In this document: positions 9,680 to 19,654 of the stretch, piece after piece
Layout of the letters: every line of letters starts with the position of its first letter
Position numbering within the stretch: the stretch's first letter is position 1
Assembly: GCA_018398765.1 (NCBI GenBank)
Contig: JAHBMJ010000563.1
Span: 1-45,334, forward strand
Length of the DNA: 45,334 nucleotides
DNA from: Chromera velia
Taxonomy: Eukaryota > Sar > Chromeraceae
Reading direction: 5' to 3'
Program-made: the position numbers and the translations under genes
The notes under the pieces: generated by a model
Database searches by the model: none
Seen by the model: only the letters and a program-made list of their open reading frames with translations
What the model was told of the DNA's origin: nothing

Positions 9680-10540
9680 TCAACTTGGTCCCCTTCCAAC
9701 TGTCTCTCCCACTTTCTCTTTCTCTTTTTCTCCCTGTCCTAAGAGTTTCTGATCTTTCAAGACCCCCAGAATCATTCGCGTTTTCTCTCTGATTTCCTCC
9801 TCCACCCCCATCGGCCTGCCCCCGTCTCCATTCAACGGTCGAATCCAGACATCGGGACTCTCCGGTGTCTCGTAAGGATCGTCTATTCCAGTGAACCCTT
9901 TGATCTCACCTGACCGTGCCTTCTTGTACAAACTCTTCGGATCCCTTGCTTCGCATTCTCCAAGAGGCGTGTCAACAAAAACCTCCACAAACCTCCCATC
10001 AGCAACCAGACTCCGAGCGTGTGCTCTTGCCTTTCGATAAGGCGAAATCGCGGACACCATCACAATCACACCCTCACGTGCCATCAGCGCTGCAACCTCA
10101 GAAAGCCTGCGTACATTTTCATCCCGGCTTTCAGCGGAAAAGGCAAGATCCGAATTCAGCCCTGCTCTGACTTTGTCCCCATCTAATACCACAGAGAACC
10201 TCCCCATTCTTGTGAGTTCTCTCTCCACCGACTCACTCAAGGTCGTCTTCCCAGAACCCGACAGACCCGTGAACCAAACCACACAGCCACGTTGCCCAAG
10301 CAGGCGCTCCTTCTCCCCCTGCATGCCCCTCGAGATCCGTCCTGCTGCTGCACAAAACGGGGCAGAGACGGCTCTCAGGCCCGGAGACGGCAAGGACGGC
10401 CCAACGGAGACGCCAACAGGATTGCCTCTCCGCCCCCCCCGAATCAGTGAACGAATGCCCCGCGGGAAAAAAACAGCTGCTCTTCCTCCCGATAAGCCAA
10501 GCAGGGAGATGGCAACAACTGCTCTGCTTCCAAAGAACAT
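9680..10540 (-). CDS. Adenylyl-sulfate (APS) kinase, probably plastid-targeted
   Basis: 286-residue single-exon ORF. APS kinase phosphorylates adenylyl sulfate at the 3' position with ATP to give PAPS, the donor for sulfation. The CysC-type core runs from about residue 84 to 236: P-loop GLSGSGKTT (92-100), LDGDKVR (119-125), SAISPYRKARAHAR, FVDTPLGECEARDPKSLYKK (188-207) and GFTGIDDPYE (215-224). Residues 1-80 are an extension absent from bacterial CysC: a hydrophobic signal-like segment ending in GGRAAVFFP, then Arg/Ser/Pro/Gly-rich sequence. This is the layout of a signal peptide plus transit peptide with Phe at the processing point, typical of secondary red plastids. Start is the first ATG of the frame. 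Divergent from the membrane protein at 11220. Confidence 0.92.
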   Translation of the reverse strand: MFFGSRAVVAISLLGLSGGRAAVFFPRGIRSLIRGGRRGNPVGVSVGPSLPSPGLRAVSAPFCAAAGRISRGMQGEKERLLGQRGCVVWFTGLSGSGKTTLSESVERELTRMGRFSVVLDGDKVRAGLNSDLAFSAESRDENVRRLSEVAALMAREGVIVMVSAISPYRKARAHARSLVADGRFVEVFVDTPLGECEARDPKSLYKKARSGEIKGFTGIDDPYETPESPDVWIRPLNGDGGRPMGVEEEIREKTRMILGVLKDQKLLGQGEKEKEKVGETVGRGPS

Positions 10541-11219
10541 GACTCAACCTTGCTCCTGATCACAAAGCATCCAAGCATCTGTGAAGAAGAGGAAATTTAC
10601 AAACATTGCAAGAGTCTCAGACCAAATACTCATCATTGTTTGGCGCGTTTTTTTCATATTGAAGCCTATGGATTTACAGTCGAAACTGGGCGCTTTGTGA
10701 TTCTTCCTGAGCTTCCAAGACCACTGTATGACTGTACCTACTAGAGTCAGTGTACCTAGTCATTGCAGACTTCTCACAGTCATCATGGTCTGACAGTCCG
10801 TCTACATCACCCGCGCGCGGCGCGATGCTTTCTCACGTATACGCAACCGCGTACGCAACCGTGGGGAAGGCCCGCGGCCTCCACGTCCCCATGCATGCAA
10901 CCGGTTCTCTTGCATGCATGCAAAATGTTGCATGCAAAGCGCGAGCTAGGCGATAGTTTTTCTTCAAAGTCTTGAAACGGCCGTATTGTATGCACGTTGC
11001 AAGAAGACTCTATGCAAAGTGTTTGGTGAGAAGACTTTTAGCTGAGCCCTGTACGCTGAAGAAGCAAAACCTGCAGGCCTCTGTGCGAGAAGTGAGCACT
11101 CTTGATCGAAAGTCGGTTCTCAGTCGGTGCCTGTGTGAAAACCCAACTGCATGACTGACCTTCACGCGGAAGCGCAACACTGAAGAAAAGGAAACCCAGC
11201 CAGCAGAAGCCCAGAGAGA
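10541..11219. promoter_or_regulatory. Divergent promoter region with TGCATGCA cluster
   Basis: 679 bp between two divergently transcribed genes. TGCATGCA occurs four times in 45 bp (10892-10899, 10911-10918, 10915-10922, 10929-10936), next to GC-rich palindromic sequence with CGCG and GTACGC repeats. TGCATGCA is a known ApiAP2-type binding motif in apicomplexans; a regulatory role here is inference. No TATA box stands out. Confidence 0.5.
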
Positions 11220-12388
11220 ATGGCAGGTGTTGGGACAGCAGAGGTTCAGCCTCGATATCAGAGGCGCATTAAGTATTTTCTGGAGAACTCACCATGGTTT
11301 GCCATGACGTTTCTGGTTGTTGTTGTTGCACTCAGTTTGTCAGGGGGTATCGTCACAATCCTCTCCGCATAGGGTACGGAGCAAGTCCTCACCACTCTAG
11401 ACAGCGACACGTCAGGGCTCGTGCGAATCAACACACTCCGCTGGCGCGTGTGGAAAGCGCACGAGACCCTCACAAGAGGCATCGAGCAGTACGAGACCCA
11501 GCCAGCAACTCCAGTGATAGAGAGCAGCTTCGACATTGAGACCCGTGTCCATACAGATCTGTTCTCGTTGGATCTGGACTTCATTGCCGAATCGTTTCCG
11601 TTGGTGGCTGCAGATTTCAAGGACCAGGTGGCTGGTTATGCCAATCTGTTGAATGACGCCTTGGACATCCGTGCCATTCCTGACGGATTCGATGCGGCTT
11701 TGGTGGCACTGGATGATCGTCTGGGAGAAAAGTATGATTCCATTTTGAGCAAAATGAAAAGCGAGCTGAAGACCAAACGCGACGAAGCACAGGTTGAATT
11801 CATCTACAACGTCGTTGCCCTTGGGATTGCAGTGCTTCTTCGTGCAATTGTTGCCTTGCTGTTTGTTATTGCGGATGGGTGGGGTAGATGCGGGCAGGCA
11901 GTTCGAAATTTGACCCGCAGAAGCAAGCGCACCGTCGAAGGAAAGCACGTCGAAGAACCCATCTCACCCATGAGCAACGAGCCCCAAAGTCCGAGGGACA
12001 ATTCCCCGAAGAGTCCCACGACCTCACGGAGATCTGGGATCGGGTTCAGCCGGTCTGCATTTGGTGCAGCTGCATTGGCTCTGGTGGTTGATGCGTGTCA
12101 CGGGGGCAATGCGGTGTTGATTGTGCAGGTGACGGCCGGAATTCTCAATGAGGTCACGACTACAGACTTGCCCCTTTTGGAGTCGGCGATGCAAATTGAG
12201 TACATTGACCCGATCCTCACAGGGTCTGCCTCTCGGTTTGTGCTCTCTGATGCCACTGCAACGGAATGGGTCGACAGGTCAGAAGCACAAATACAGACAG
12301 ACAAGACATTGCCTCACAAAGCAAACTTGCCGATTTGCGTGATGGAATGAGTCAATACCCATTCACACAGACACGAACGAGGCAAGCG

Positions 12389-12423
<35 letters not shown>

Positions 12424-13649
12424 GGACCGATAGAAAAAAGATGGATGGATGGATAGATGGACAGATGGTCAGAAGGACATGCGGGAAAGCGGACAGCGAG
12501 ACAGACCATGAATTTCCTTCTTTGTTCGTCTCTTCTATTTGTCAGTCAGACAGACGTGCAGACCGACAGACGGGTAGACAAGCAGGAAGAGAAAGGGGCA
12601 CACACAGCTCAGCTGTCCACCTACCACTCCGCTCACGAGGGTTGAGACACGTGCCGTGCCCGCCTTCATTTTGTTTCTGGTTCTATTGGCTCATTCTGCC
12701 TGCCTGCCTGCCTGCCTGCCTGTATCTGAATCAAACAAACAAGCAGGTACGATGCCATCGTTGCGGATCTGGACGCGGCAATCGCTCAGCAGGGTGAGAC
12801 TTCGTCTCTGCCGGTCGACGATCTGTTCAATGCTTACATTGACGAGAAGAACACAATTCTCGTCGAGAAGGAGACCATCGCTATCTCGGCAGACGCTGAT
12901 GTACGCACACCCTTTCTGTGTCTTCGTCCTTTTCTGTATTCCGTGCTCCCCCGAAAACCTCCGTTCGCACTTCCTTTCTGTGCTGTCTTCACTTCCTCTT
13001 TTTTAATGTTCGTTCTTTCTTTCCTTCTGTCTGTCTGTCTGTCTGTCTGTCTGCCTCCCTGCCCTTCCTTTCTCTCTTTCTATCTTTTTGTCTGTTTCTC
13101 TCTTCCCAGCCGATCTCTGATTGTCGCTCTCTTTCGGTCTGTCTAGCTGTCTGTTTGTCTGTTTGTCTGAATGTAAGTATGCATTCACAAACGTATGAGT
13201 CTGCGTGTGTGTGCGTGTGCGTGTGTGTATGTATGTCTGTATGTGTATGTGTGTGAGAGAGAGAGGGGGGGGGGGGGGGGGGGGAGGGAGGGAAGCGAGG
13301 GAGCAAATTGACGTTTTCTGTTCAAACTGAGGCATCAATGTACCCAGACCGTGATGTTTTCTTCCTTCCATCGATCTGATTCACATCTCTCTGCATGCGA
13401 GTGTAAAATGGTTCAAATCGCCCGACCACCGTTGTATGTACTCTGGAAGCATAAAAGCAGGCCGGCTCAAAAAACTCCAACGACCCACATTCCCCCATGC
13501 ATCTTCTCCGACGTCCCTTGCAGATCACACAGGCAGACAGATTTGACGCCATGTACGGTCGCACGTACCTGGTAGCGAAATCAGAATATCTGGTTGCCTC
13601 AAACGACTACAGGGTGCAACAGGTCTGTCTGTCTGTCTGTCTGTCTGTC

Positions 13650-13696
<47 letters not shown>

Positions 13697-14921
13697 GTCT
13701 GCCTGTCTCTACGTCTTTCACTCCTCCCTGGTCCTAAGATAATCTCTGTGTAGGACGACCCCAGCTGTAAGACGTTCAAGAGTGTTTTTTCACGCAGTCA
13801 AGATTTGTGTAAGGGTTTGTGTAATGAAGAATTGTGTACGGGTTCATGCAGTCAAGATTTGTGTAAGGGTTCATGCAGTCAAGAATTGTGTAAGGGTTTT
13901 TCGCCGTCCACAAAGCCTCCCTGAGGGGCTCCATACAGACCAATGGGGGCCGGGAGCTGATATACTGACGCACCCATTCTTTGCCTTGTCCATAATTTTC
14001 TATCGCTTGCAGGTCCAGTCTGTGAGGGCTCAGCTGACAAGTGGTATTCGTGTGGCGTCGATTCTGTTGATGATTTCTTCCTTCTTGCTCGCTCTGATTG
14101 TTCTTGGAGTCCTTCCTGAGTTCATCAAAGACGCCATCGAGACCTGCAGATGGATGAGACAGAATACGATGATGAAACGTCTTCGGGCCGCCTCCAAGAG
14201 ACTGGGAAACAATATGAGGGGCAGCATCATGGGCGTTCGTGCCTCGATTGACTTCACTGGAAAGCCTGAGGGAGGGGAAATTGATGTGGAAAAGGGTGAA
14301 AGCAAAGAAAATCAGTACCAGATCCCAGCCCCTCAACTCCCTCTAGAACGGAAAGCTGAGCCGCAGCAACAGCTGCCGGCTCCCGAAAGCCCTCACGACA
14401 ACGAAGGCGTAAAAGAGGAGCAGGGAGAAATCACACCCCCTCAGAAGGACGAGATGCACCAACAGGAAGACGACAGCCCTCCGCACGAGGCCGTGCTGCA
14501 GTCGCAGGAGCCCACCTCCCTGCCCGAGGCATTCAAGTCGAGGAACGCGGGATCACAGAAACTCACAGGCCCGCCCAAGAACACTTACGAGGACGAATCG
14601 ATTTGTCAGTTGAGCCCGCTCTTTTCACACTGTATTGCTATAAGTCACTCGCATCGACGGTTGATGCTCCAGTGTGTTTCCAATCGCAGCTGTGTCATGG
14701 TCATCAGAAAAGTCAATCCACGAGTGTCGATCCAGTATGTCATTACATTTTGGGTTATTTTTGTTCCCCTCTTTTCTCTCTTTACACTTTCTCTTTTCGT
14801 TTCAGTTTCTTTTCAATCCTTCAAAATAGATCTTATCTCAGCTGCTTTCTCCTTTTCCGCTGTACCACGACGGTTGGCGTTCTTTGTGTCTGCAGACAGC
14901 GGAGAGGAGTCCGAGATTTAG
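11220..14921 (+). CDS. Multi-pass membrane protein with two sensor-like (four-helix-bundle) modules
   Basis: Proposed exons 11220-12277, 12747-12900, 13524-13622, 13754-13783, 14013-14604, 14896-14921 (1959 nt, phases consistent; the 30-nt exon is the weakest). Predicted: hydrophobic segment 1 (residues 27-50), helical extracytoplasmic segment, segment 2 (about 196-222), basic linker with SP/TP sites, segment 3 (about 279-305), second extracytoplasmic segment, segment 4 (about 460-482), then a 170-residue acidic, Gln/Pro-rich tail. The second outer segment (EWVDRYDAIVADLDAAIA, then KSEYLVASNDY) resembles bacterial 4HB sensor domains of chemoreceptors and sensor kinases. No kinase, cyclase, HAMP or MCP signalling domain is visible. 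An in-frame TAG lies at codon 51 (11370-11372), just after segment 1: a sequencing error, a mutation, or a very short intron. No gene name recognised. Confidence 0.65.
12389..12423. repeat. (GACA)n in intron 1 of the membrane-protein gene
   Basis: About nine GACA units in the intron 12278-12746; a (TGCC)n run follows at 12697-12721 shortly before the acceptor. Confidence 0.9.
13026..13053. repeat. (TCTG)n in intron 2
   Basis: Seven TCTG units in a pyrimidine-rich intron (12901-13523). Confidence 0.88.
13200..13284. repeat. (GT)n followed by (G)20 tract in intron 2
   Basis: GT-rich run, then GAGA and a 20-base run of G at 13265-13284. The homopolymer is a likely site of sequencing length error and could form a G-quadruplex. 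Confidence 0.85.
13623..13700. repeat. (CTGT)n/(CT)n in intron 3
   Basis: The intron begins directly with GTCTGTCTGTCTG and becomes (CT)n, so the donor site is itself part of the microsatellite. Confidence 0.85.
13791..13900 (+). repeat. 27-bp tandem repeat, about four degenerate copies
   Basis: Units like CATGCAGTCAAGATTTGTGT plus AAGGGTT recur about every 27 bp. Read as coding it would give a Cys-rich repeat, but reading phase of the next exon (14013) fits better if the exon ends at 13783 and this lies in the intron. Confidence 0.7.
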
Positions 14922-17271
14922 GGAGAGACGGGACGAGACGAGAAGATCATCCTCTCTTGCTCATGTAGCAGCCTAAAAACCCTCTGTGGCGACATGTAGA
15001 TCATCCGCGGATTGAAAGAGATGTTTGTCCATGGTTCGTCAGGTCGAGATTGCTGAAGAGACTCGATGTAGCGTTTCGATTTTTCTTCCAGAATTCAACT
15101 TCAACTTCATCTTGCACGTCTGCACCGCCAAAAAAGCTGCCGACACTAACGGCTTCGGCTTCGCTCCTTCGCTCTCTTCCCTCCCTCTTTGCGTCCTTTC
15201 CCATCCCCTTTCTTACTCTGTTACTTCCCTTTCTTGTGTCTTTCTTTATCTTCCTTCAGGTTGAGCAAGTGTGTGCACTCTGTATGCACGCTGCGAAGAA
15301 AATTTGTTCGCTTGCTTTGATTCATCCCTCAACTCTGGGCGTAAAGCTCCAATTCAATCACGCATGTGTGTCTCCCTCCATACGTTGCGTGCATGTCTGC
15401 CTGTCTGTCTGTCTGTTTGTCTGTTTGTCGGACAGACGAAGTTGGTCAGCAAATCAATCGATTCATCGTTTTGCCTCATTTCATGCACGCGGACTCACGG
15501 TCCTCCTTCCATTTATTGTTTTTGAATTCACTTTTTCCGTCTCTTCATTCTCGATCGAGCTCGGAAGAGGTGCTCTCTCTGTCGATCGATGCACGCATTG
15601 GTACTTTCTTCCGGGGTTCGTGGGGTCTTCTTCTTTGATTGTCTGTCAGTGATTGTTCGATTAATGTTGATATGATCAATACATGGGTTCGTGGGGAGAA
15701 GACTCTTCAGTCCATGCAAAATAAATCAGTTTTGGAGACTCCTCCAGTCTTTCTTCATTCGACAAAACTCTCGCAGGGATCTGCCGTCTCGAAAGAGAAC
15801 CAACGAAGACTATCTATCGATCCACTCAATTTTTCGTTTACTATCCTGCATGTTGAGCCAAGACGAGAAGAGAAAAAAAAAGACAAGAAGAGACCAAATG
15901 GGACGATCGAGACGAGTCGAAGAGCATCGTTCAGTTTTGTCTTTCTTCAGAGCAGTTGCAGCATCTGGACAGACATCAAACCATGCAGCTCTGTATCTAT
16001 ATACATCCACCCACGAATCTGTCATGCATGCTCTGTTGGAATTCCTTTTGTTCCTTTGGGGTTCTTTCACGATCATGCGATCGGGCTGGGCGGTCCCCCC
16101 CCTCGATCCTTGGGCAGGGCGTGTAATGCATTTCAATCAGCATCAGTCGTGCAGCGAGAGGCATTTGTCCGTCTTCGGTGTGCAGCAAATACGCAGCAGC
16201 AGAAGAAAAGAAGATGCACGCATGACCCCTCCCTCATTCCGACAGTATTGCCAGTAAGTGGTCAGACATGCAGAAGGATCGCACACGACCACCACACCCC
16301 TCAGGTGGGCCTGAATAGGATCGATCGACTGAATGTTGCAAGAAGGAAGACAAAAAAAGGGTTGGCCGACCGATTGATGGATGCACGATGGGTGGATCCA
16401 TCGATCGATCGGTCACTTGAATGGTCGTCTGCATGATGGACAGAGAGTCTTGCCATGGCGTTTGTTCTTCGTGAGTTTGTTTGGTTTTTTGTTTTCCTTT
16501 CCTCAAATGAACATGATGTGGTTTATCGATCGTATATGCATGCATGAGTGAATGAATGAATTGGCTGGATGTATTACATGGACTTGCCAGCCTGAGAATG
16601 AAGACATGTGCATCAGAATTTAAAGTGCGTGCGTGCAGATGAGATCGGAGCTCCGCCACTGTTTTATGTTTGTTTAAGTGCAATTCTCGATCTTCTTTTG
16701 CACCCATGCATGCTTCTTGTAGCCCGTTCAAGCGATCACGGAAGATGGGTGTAAGAAGGGCGCAGGTCATCAGAGAATTTGGCGACCTTCCATGTTGTCT
16801 TCGCCTCCCTCCCTCCCCACAGATTGCTGAATTGCCTTTTCCTCTTTTGCGTGTACGTATTGAAAAAACAAGCGGAGGCAAGACAAGACAACGCATACGC
16901 GCACCTGCCCATGCACGTACCGATCGAGATGCTGTCATACAGGCCGATTCAAAAAAACAGATCTTTGCAAGGAGAGATCTGATCGAAGCCAGGGAGAGAT
17001 GAAGGAAGGCCGTAACTCGCTCGTTCGGCTGCATGGAAAAAAAGAAAACATCACATGCAGAAAAAGAGAACATCACAGATACTATGCAGAGAACCGGGGA
17101 AGCAAAAGAAGGGGCTCCGAAGAGGAGAAGAAAGAAGGGAAACAACGAAACATAAAAGCACGTCAAGAACAAGAATCAGGCGTGAAGTTTATATCAATGG
17201 ATGTCTGGAAGATGTTTTCCTTATCCGAAGTCCTTTACCCCCTCCCTATGTGAGATCGAGTCTGTCCTCAC
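14922..17271. other. Intergenic, no supported gene
   Basis: Low-complexity, pyrimidine-rich sequence with short (TCTG)n at about 15400-15430, GATC-rich stretches and scattered GCATGC. Long ORFs on both strands (15639-16436 plus; 16234-17172 minus) have biased composition and no recognisable domain. Part is probably the 3' UTR of the membrane-protein gene. Confidence 0.5.
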
Positions 17272-18534
17272 CTATGAGTCACGAAAGAATACGAAGGATT
17301 TGTTTTTTTTCATTTTTTCAAAAAAGTAAGCATTGATTTATTTTTTGCTTTTTTGAAAAAAGCAAAAAAGTTGAAAAAATTAATTGAAAAAAACAAAAAA
17401 AAATGAAAAAAGTAAAAAAAGGAAAACTTTGAAAAAACTTTCATTTAATTTAAGTTGTTCAAAAAACATGAAAAAAGTAACAAGGAATAAATTAAAAGAA
17501 ATCATACACAATTTAATTTTGTAAGTAGTGTTTAAGTAGTAGAATTATTGCTTGATAATAAAATTTACTTATAAAACTACCGTGCAGGTAGCCAGGATTT
17601 TACGGGATTTTAGCCCAGGATTTTAATTAGTGGATTTTACGGGATTTTGGCCAGGATTTTAGCGGATTTTAGCGGATTTTGCCCAGGATTCTGCCGGGCT
17701 CTCAAGATTAAAAATATAATCCCTATACCTAGGATTTTAAAATCTAAAATCCTGGAAGAAAGCTAAAATCCTAGCCTCTTCCTAGGATTATACGGGATTT
17801 TATGGGATTTACGGGATTATACGGGATTTTACGGGAGAGATATAATCCTGTAAAATCCCGCAAAATCCTGTAAAATCTTGGCATTCATTTCTAAAATCCT
17901 AGGATCCAGGATTTTAGTCTTTATAATCCCTAGAGCCAGTATTTTAGATTTTAAAATCCTGGAGAAATAGTCCGGCAGAATCCTGGGCAAAATCCGCCTA
18001 AATCTGCTAAAATCCTGACCAAAATCCCGTAAAATCCGCTAAAATCCTGGGCTAAAATCCTGCAAAATCCTAGCTACCTGCAGGGTATACCATAGTTTCA
18101 TAATTAATTTTCAATATAAACGCTTCAACTCATATAAAATAATGGATAGAGCATGTGTATGATAACAGTTTTGAATATAAAAAATAAAAACAGTGATAGC
18201 TTATAAATCATAAAAGATAAGAGCTTTATATCAAAATTCAATTAGAAAAAACAGTGTTAAAATATATAAGTTATATAAGTTATATAAATTTATAAAAGTT
18301 ATTATATTTAGACTTATCCACATAAGTTTTTCAATAAATTGTTTTGTTTGCCTTTTTGTTTTTTTGAAAAGATAAAAAGTTTACTTTTTTAAAGTTTTTT
18401 TGTTGACATTACTTTTTTTCTACTTTTTTGTTTATTTTGAAAAAAATAAAAAAGTAGGAAAAACTATTTTTACCTTAACTTTTTTTCGAGTTTTTTGTTT
18501 TTTTCAAAAAAAATAACTTTCTCGTGACTCATAG
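17272..18534. mobile_element. AT-rich fold-back element (outer inverted repeat)
   Basis: The ends CTATGAGTCACGAAAG and CTTTCTCGTGACTCATAG are inverted repeats, followed inward on both sides by long A/T homopolymer-rich tracts that also pair (TTTTTTCAAAAAAG-like). TA sits at both borders. No ORF inside. It is interrupted in its middle by a second inverted-repeat element (17580-18085). Confidence 0.65.
17580..18085. mobile_element. 506-bp MITE-like inverted-repeat element with TA flanks
   Basis: Ends CCGTGCAGGTAGCCAGGATT and, on the reverse strand, CCCTGCAGGTAGCTAGGATT, with TA directly outside each end (17578-17579, 18086-18087), as for TA-targeting MITEs. The inverted arms run at least 120 bp and are built from repeats of GGATTTTACGGGATTTTAGC type; the centre is also palindromic. 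The whole element could form one long hairpin. It has no coding capacity. Confidence 0.8.
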
Positions 18535-19654
18535 ATGCTATGATATGATGAGGTGACTTAATCTGCCAGCCATCGTGTCCCAATAGCAAAGCGCAGTCTG
18601 TGAGTATTCATGTCATATTACAAGCTAGGAGCATGCTAGCGAATACTTACCTAAAGTGGCTAAACTTTGGGATTACTAGCTAGCAGAACACTGCTCTCCA
18701 GGATCGATCAGTCCGGTCCTAGGCATGCAGTAATGAGGGCACTGGCCTTTCGGGCGTCCCTCTGAAGAAGAAGCGAGAAGTATCGCCTTACCCGCTCCTT
18801 GGCCTGCCCCACCCCCCTACCCCCTTGGGCTTCCTGTCTCTCTCCATGCTCATACACTTCTTCTATCGACATACGCTCCAGTTACATAATATACCAGAAA
18901 TCACTCAGTCTCCCCCGCGGCCCCTCCGTTCAGAGACAAGTTGTCAGACGGTAAATCGGATCGTCAATCAATTTTTCCCAGCTTTTCTCTTCACAGGCTT
19001 TGCAAATTGATTTAACCCTCCCCTTATGCATGGTTTGCCCCCCCTCCAACAATGGCGCACAACAAAGGGCGGAAAACTGCCCCGGGGGAAGATAAGAACT
19101 GCTTGGGGAGAGGTTCCGCTGAGGCAGACCATGAGCGCCCCCTCTCCTCCACCAAGCTTCTAAAAACCAATTTTGCAAAGCGTTGGCTACTACTATTCTC
19201 CTTCTGATATTTGGTCAGGCAAGCAGACGGAGGGAAAGACACGTTCTCATCATGATGCATTCTTTGTCTCCCTTGCCTCCCCCCTCTCCTTTCTATGATA
19301 GAGACCGGGTTTACCTAGTCCCCCATTCATTCGTTCACCTCTCTGTTTCTCGCTCCCCTTCTCAGCTTGCTATCTGATATTCTGAAGTCGACCTCATCTG
19401 GTTCACCTTCTAGGAGGGCAGGACTGACAGGTTGCATAAGCTTTTTTACAGACCCTGACCACGCTCTTAACTCCCCCCTTCTATAGCATGCCCACCGCGC
19501 TGCACGCACTCATGAACCATTGGTTCATGTTTTGGTTATGAGCCACCAAAAATTCATTTATAGGCAAAAAGTCTTCTTTTAAAGGGCGAAAACCCCCCTA
19601 AAACTACGTTGAAACCCCCTTTAAAAACCATAAAATTCACTTTTTAAAGAGGTT
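18535..19654. other. Flank between fold-back element and LINE
   Basis: No gene supported. 19000-19500 may be the 3' end of the LINE (minus strand), since the ORF fragments there have similar composition, but I find no recognisable domain and no poly(A)/simple-repeat tail to fix the end. Confidence 0.4.

Noticed and set aside
12986-13371. ORFs with repeated Thr/Asp/Arg/Gln motifs on the minus strand
   Set aside because: They are the TCTG/GT repeats of an intron in the membrane-protein gene.
13754-13921. Cys-rich tandem-repeat protein segment continuing exon 4 of the membrane-protein gene
   Set aside because: It runs to a stop and does not join the next exon in phase; ending the exon at 13783 restores phase with 14013, so the repeats are probably intronic.
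16234-17172. 312-codon minus-strand ORF
   Set aside because: Biased composition, no domain, no supporting splice or promoter structure; overlaps equally long plus-strand ORFs.
18580-18620. U4 snRNA-like AGCAAAGCGCAGT
   Set aside because: Differs from U4 in the AGCUUUGCGCAGU core and lacks the rest of the molecule.
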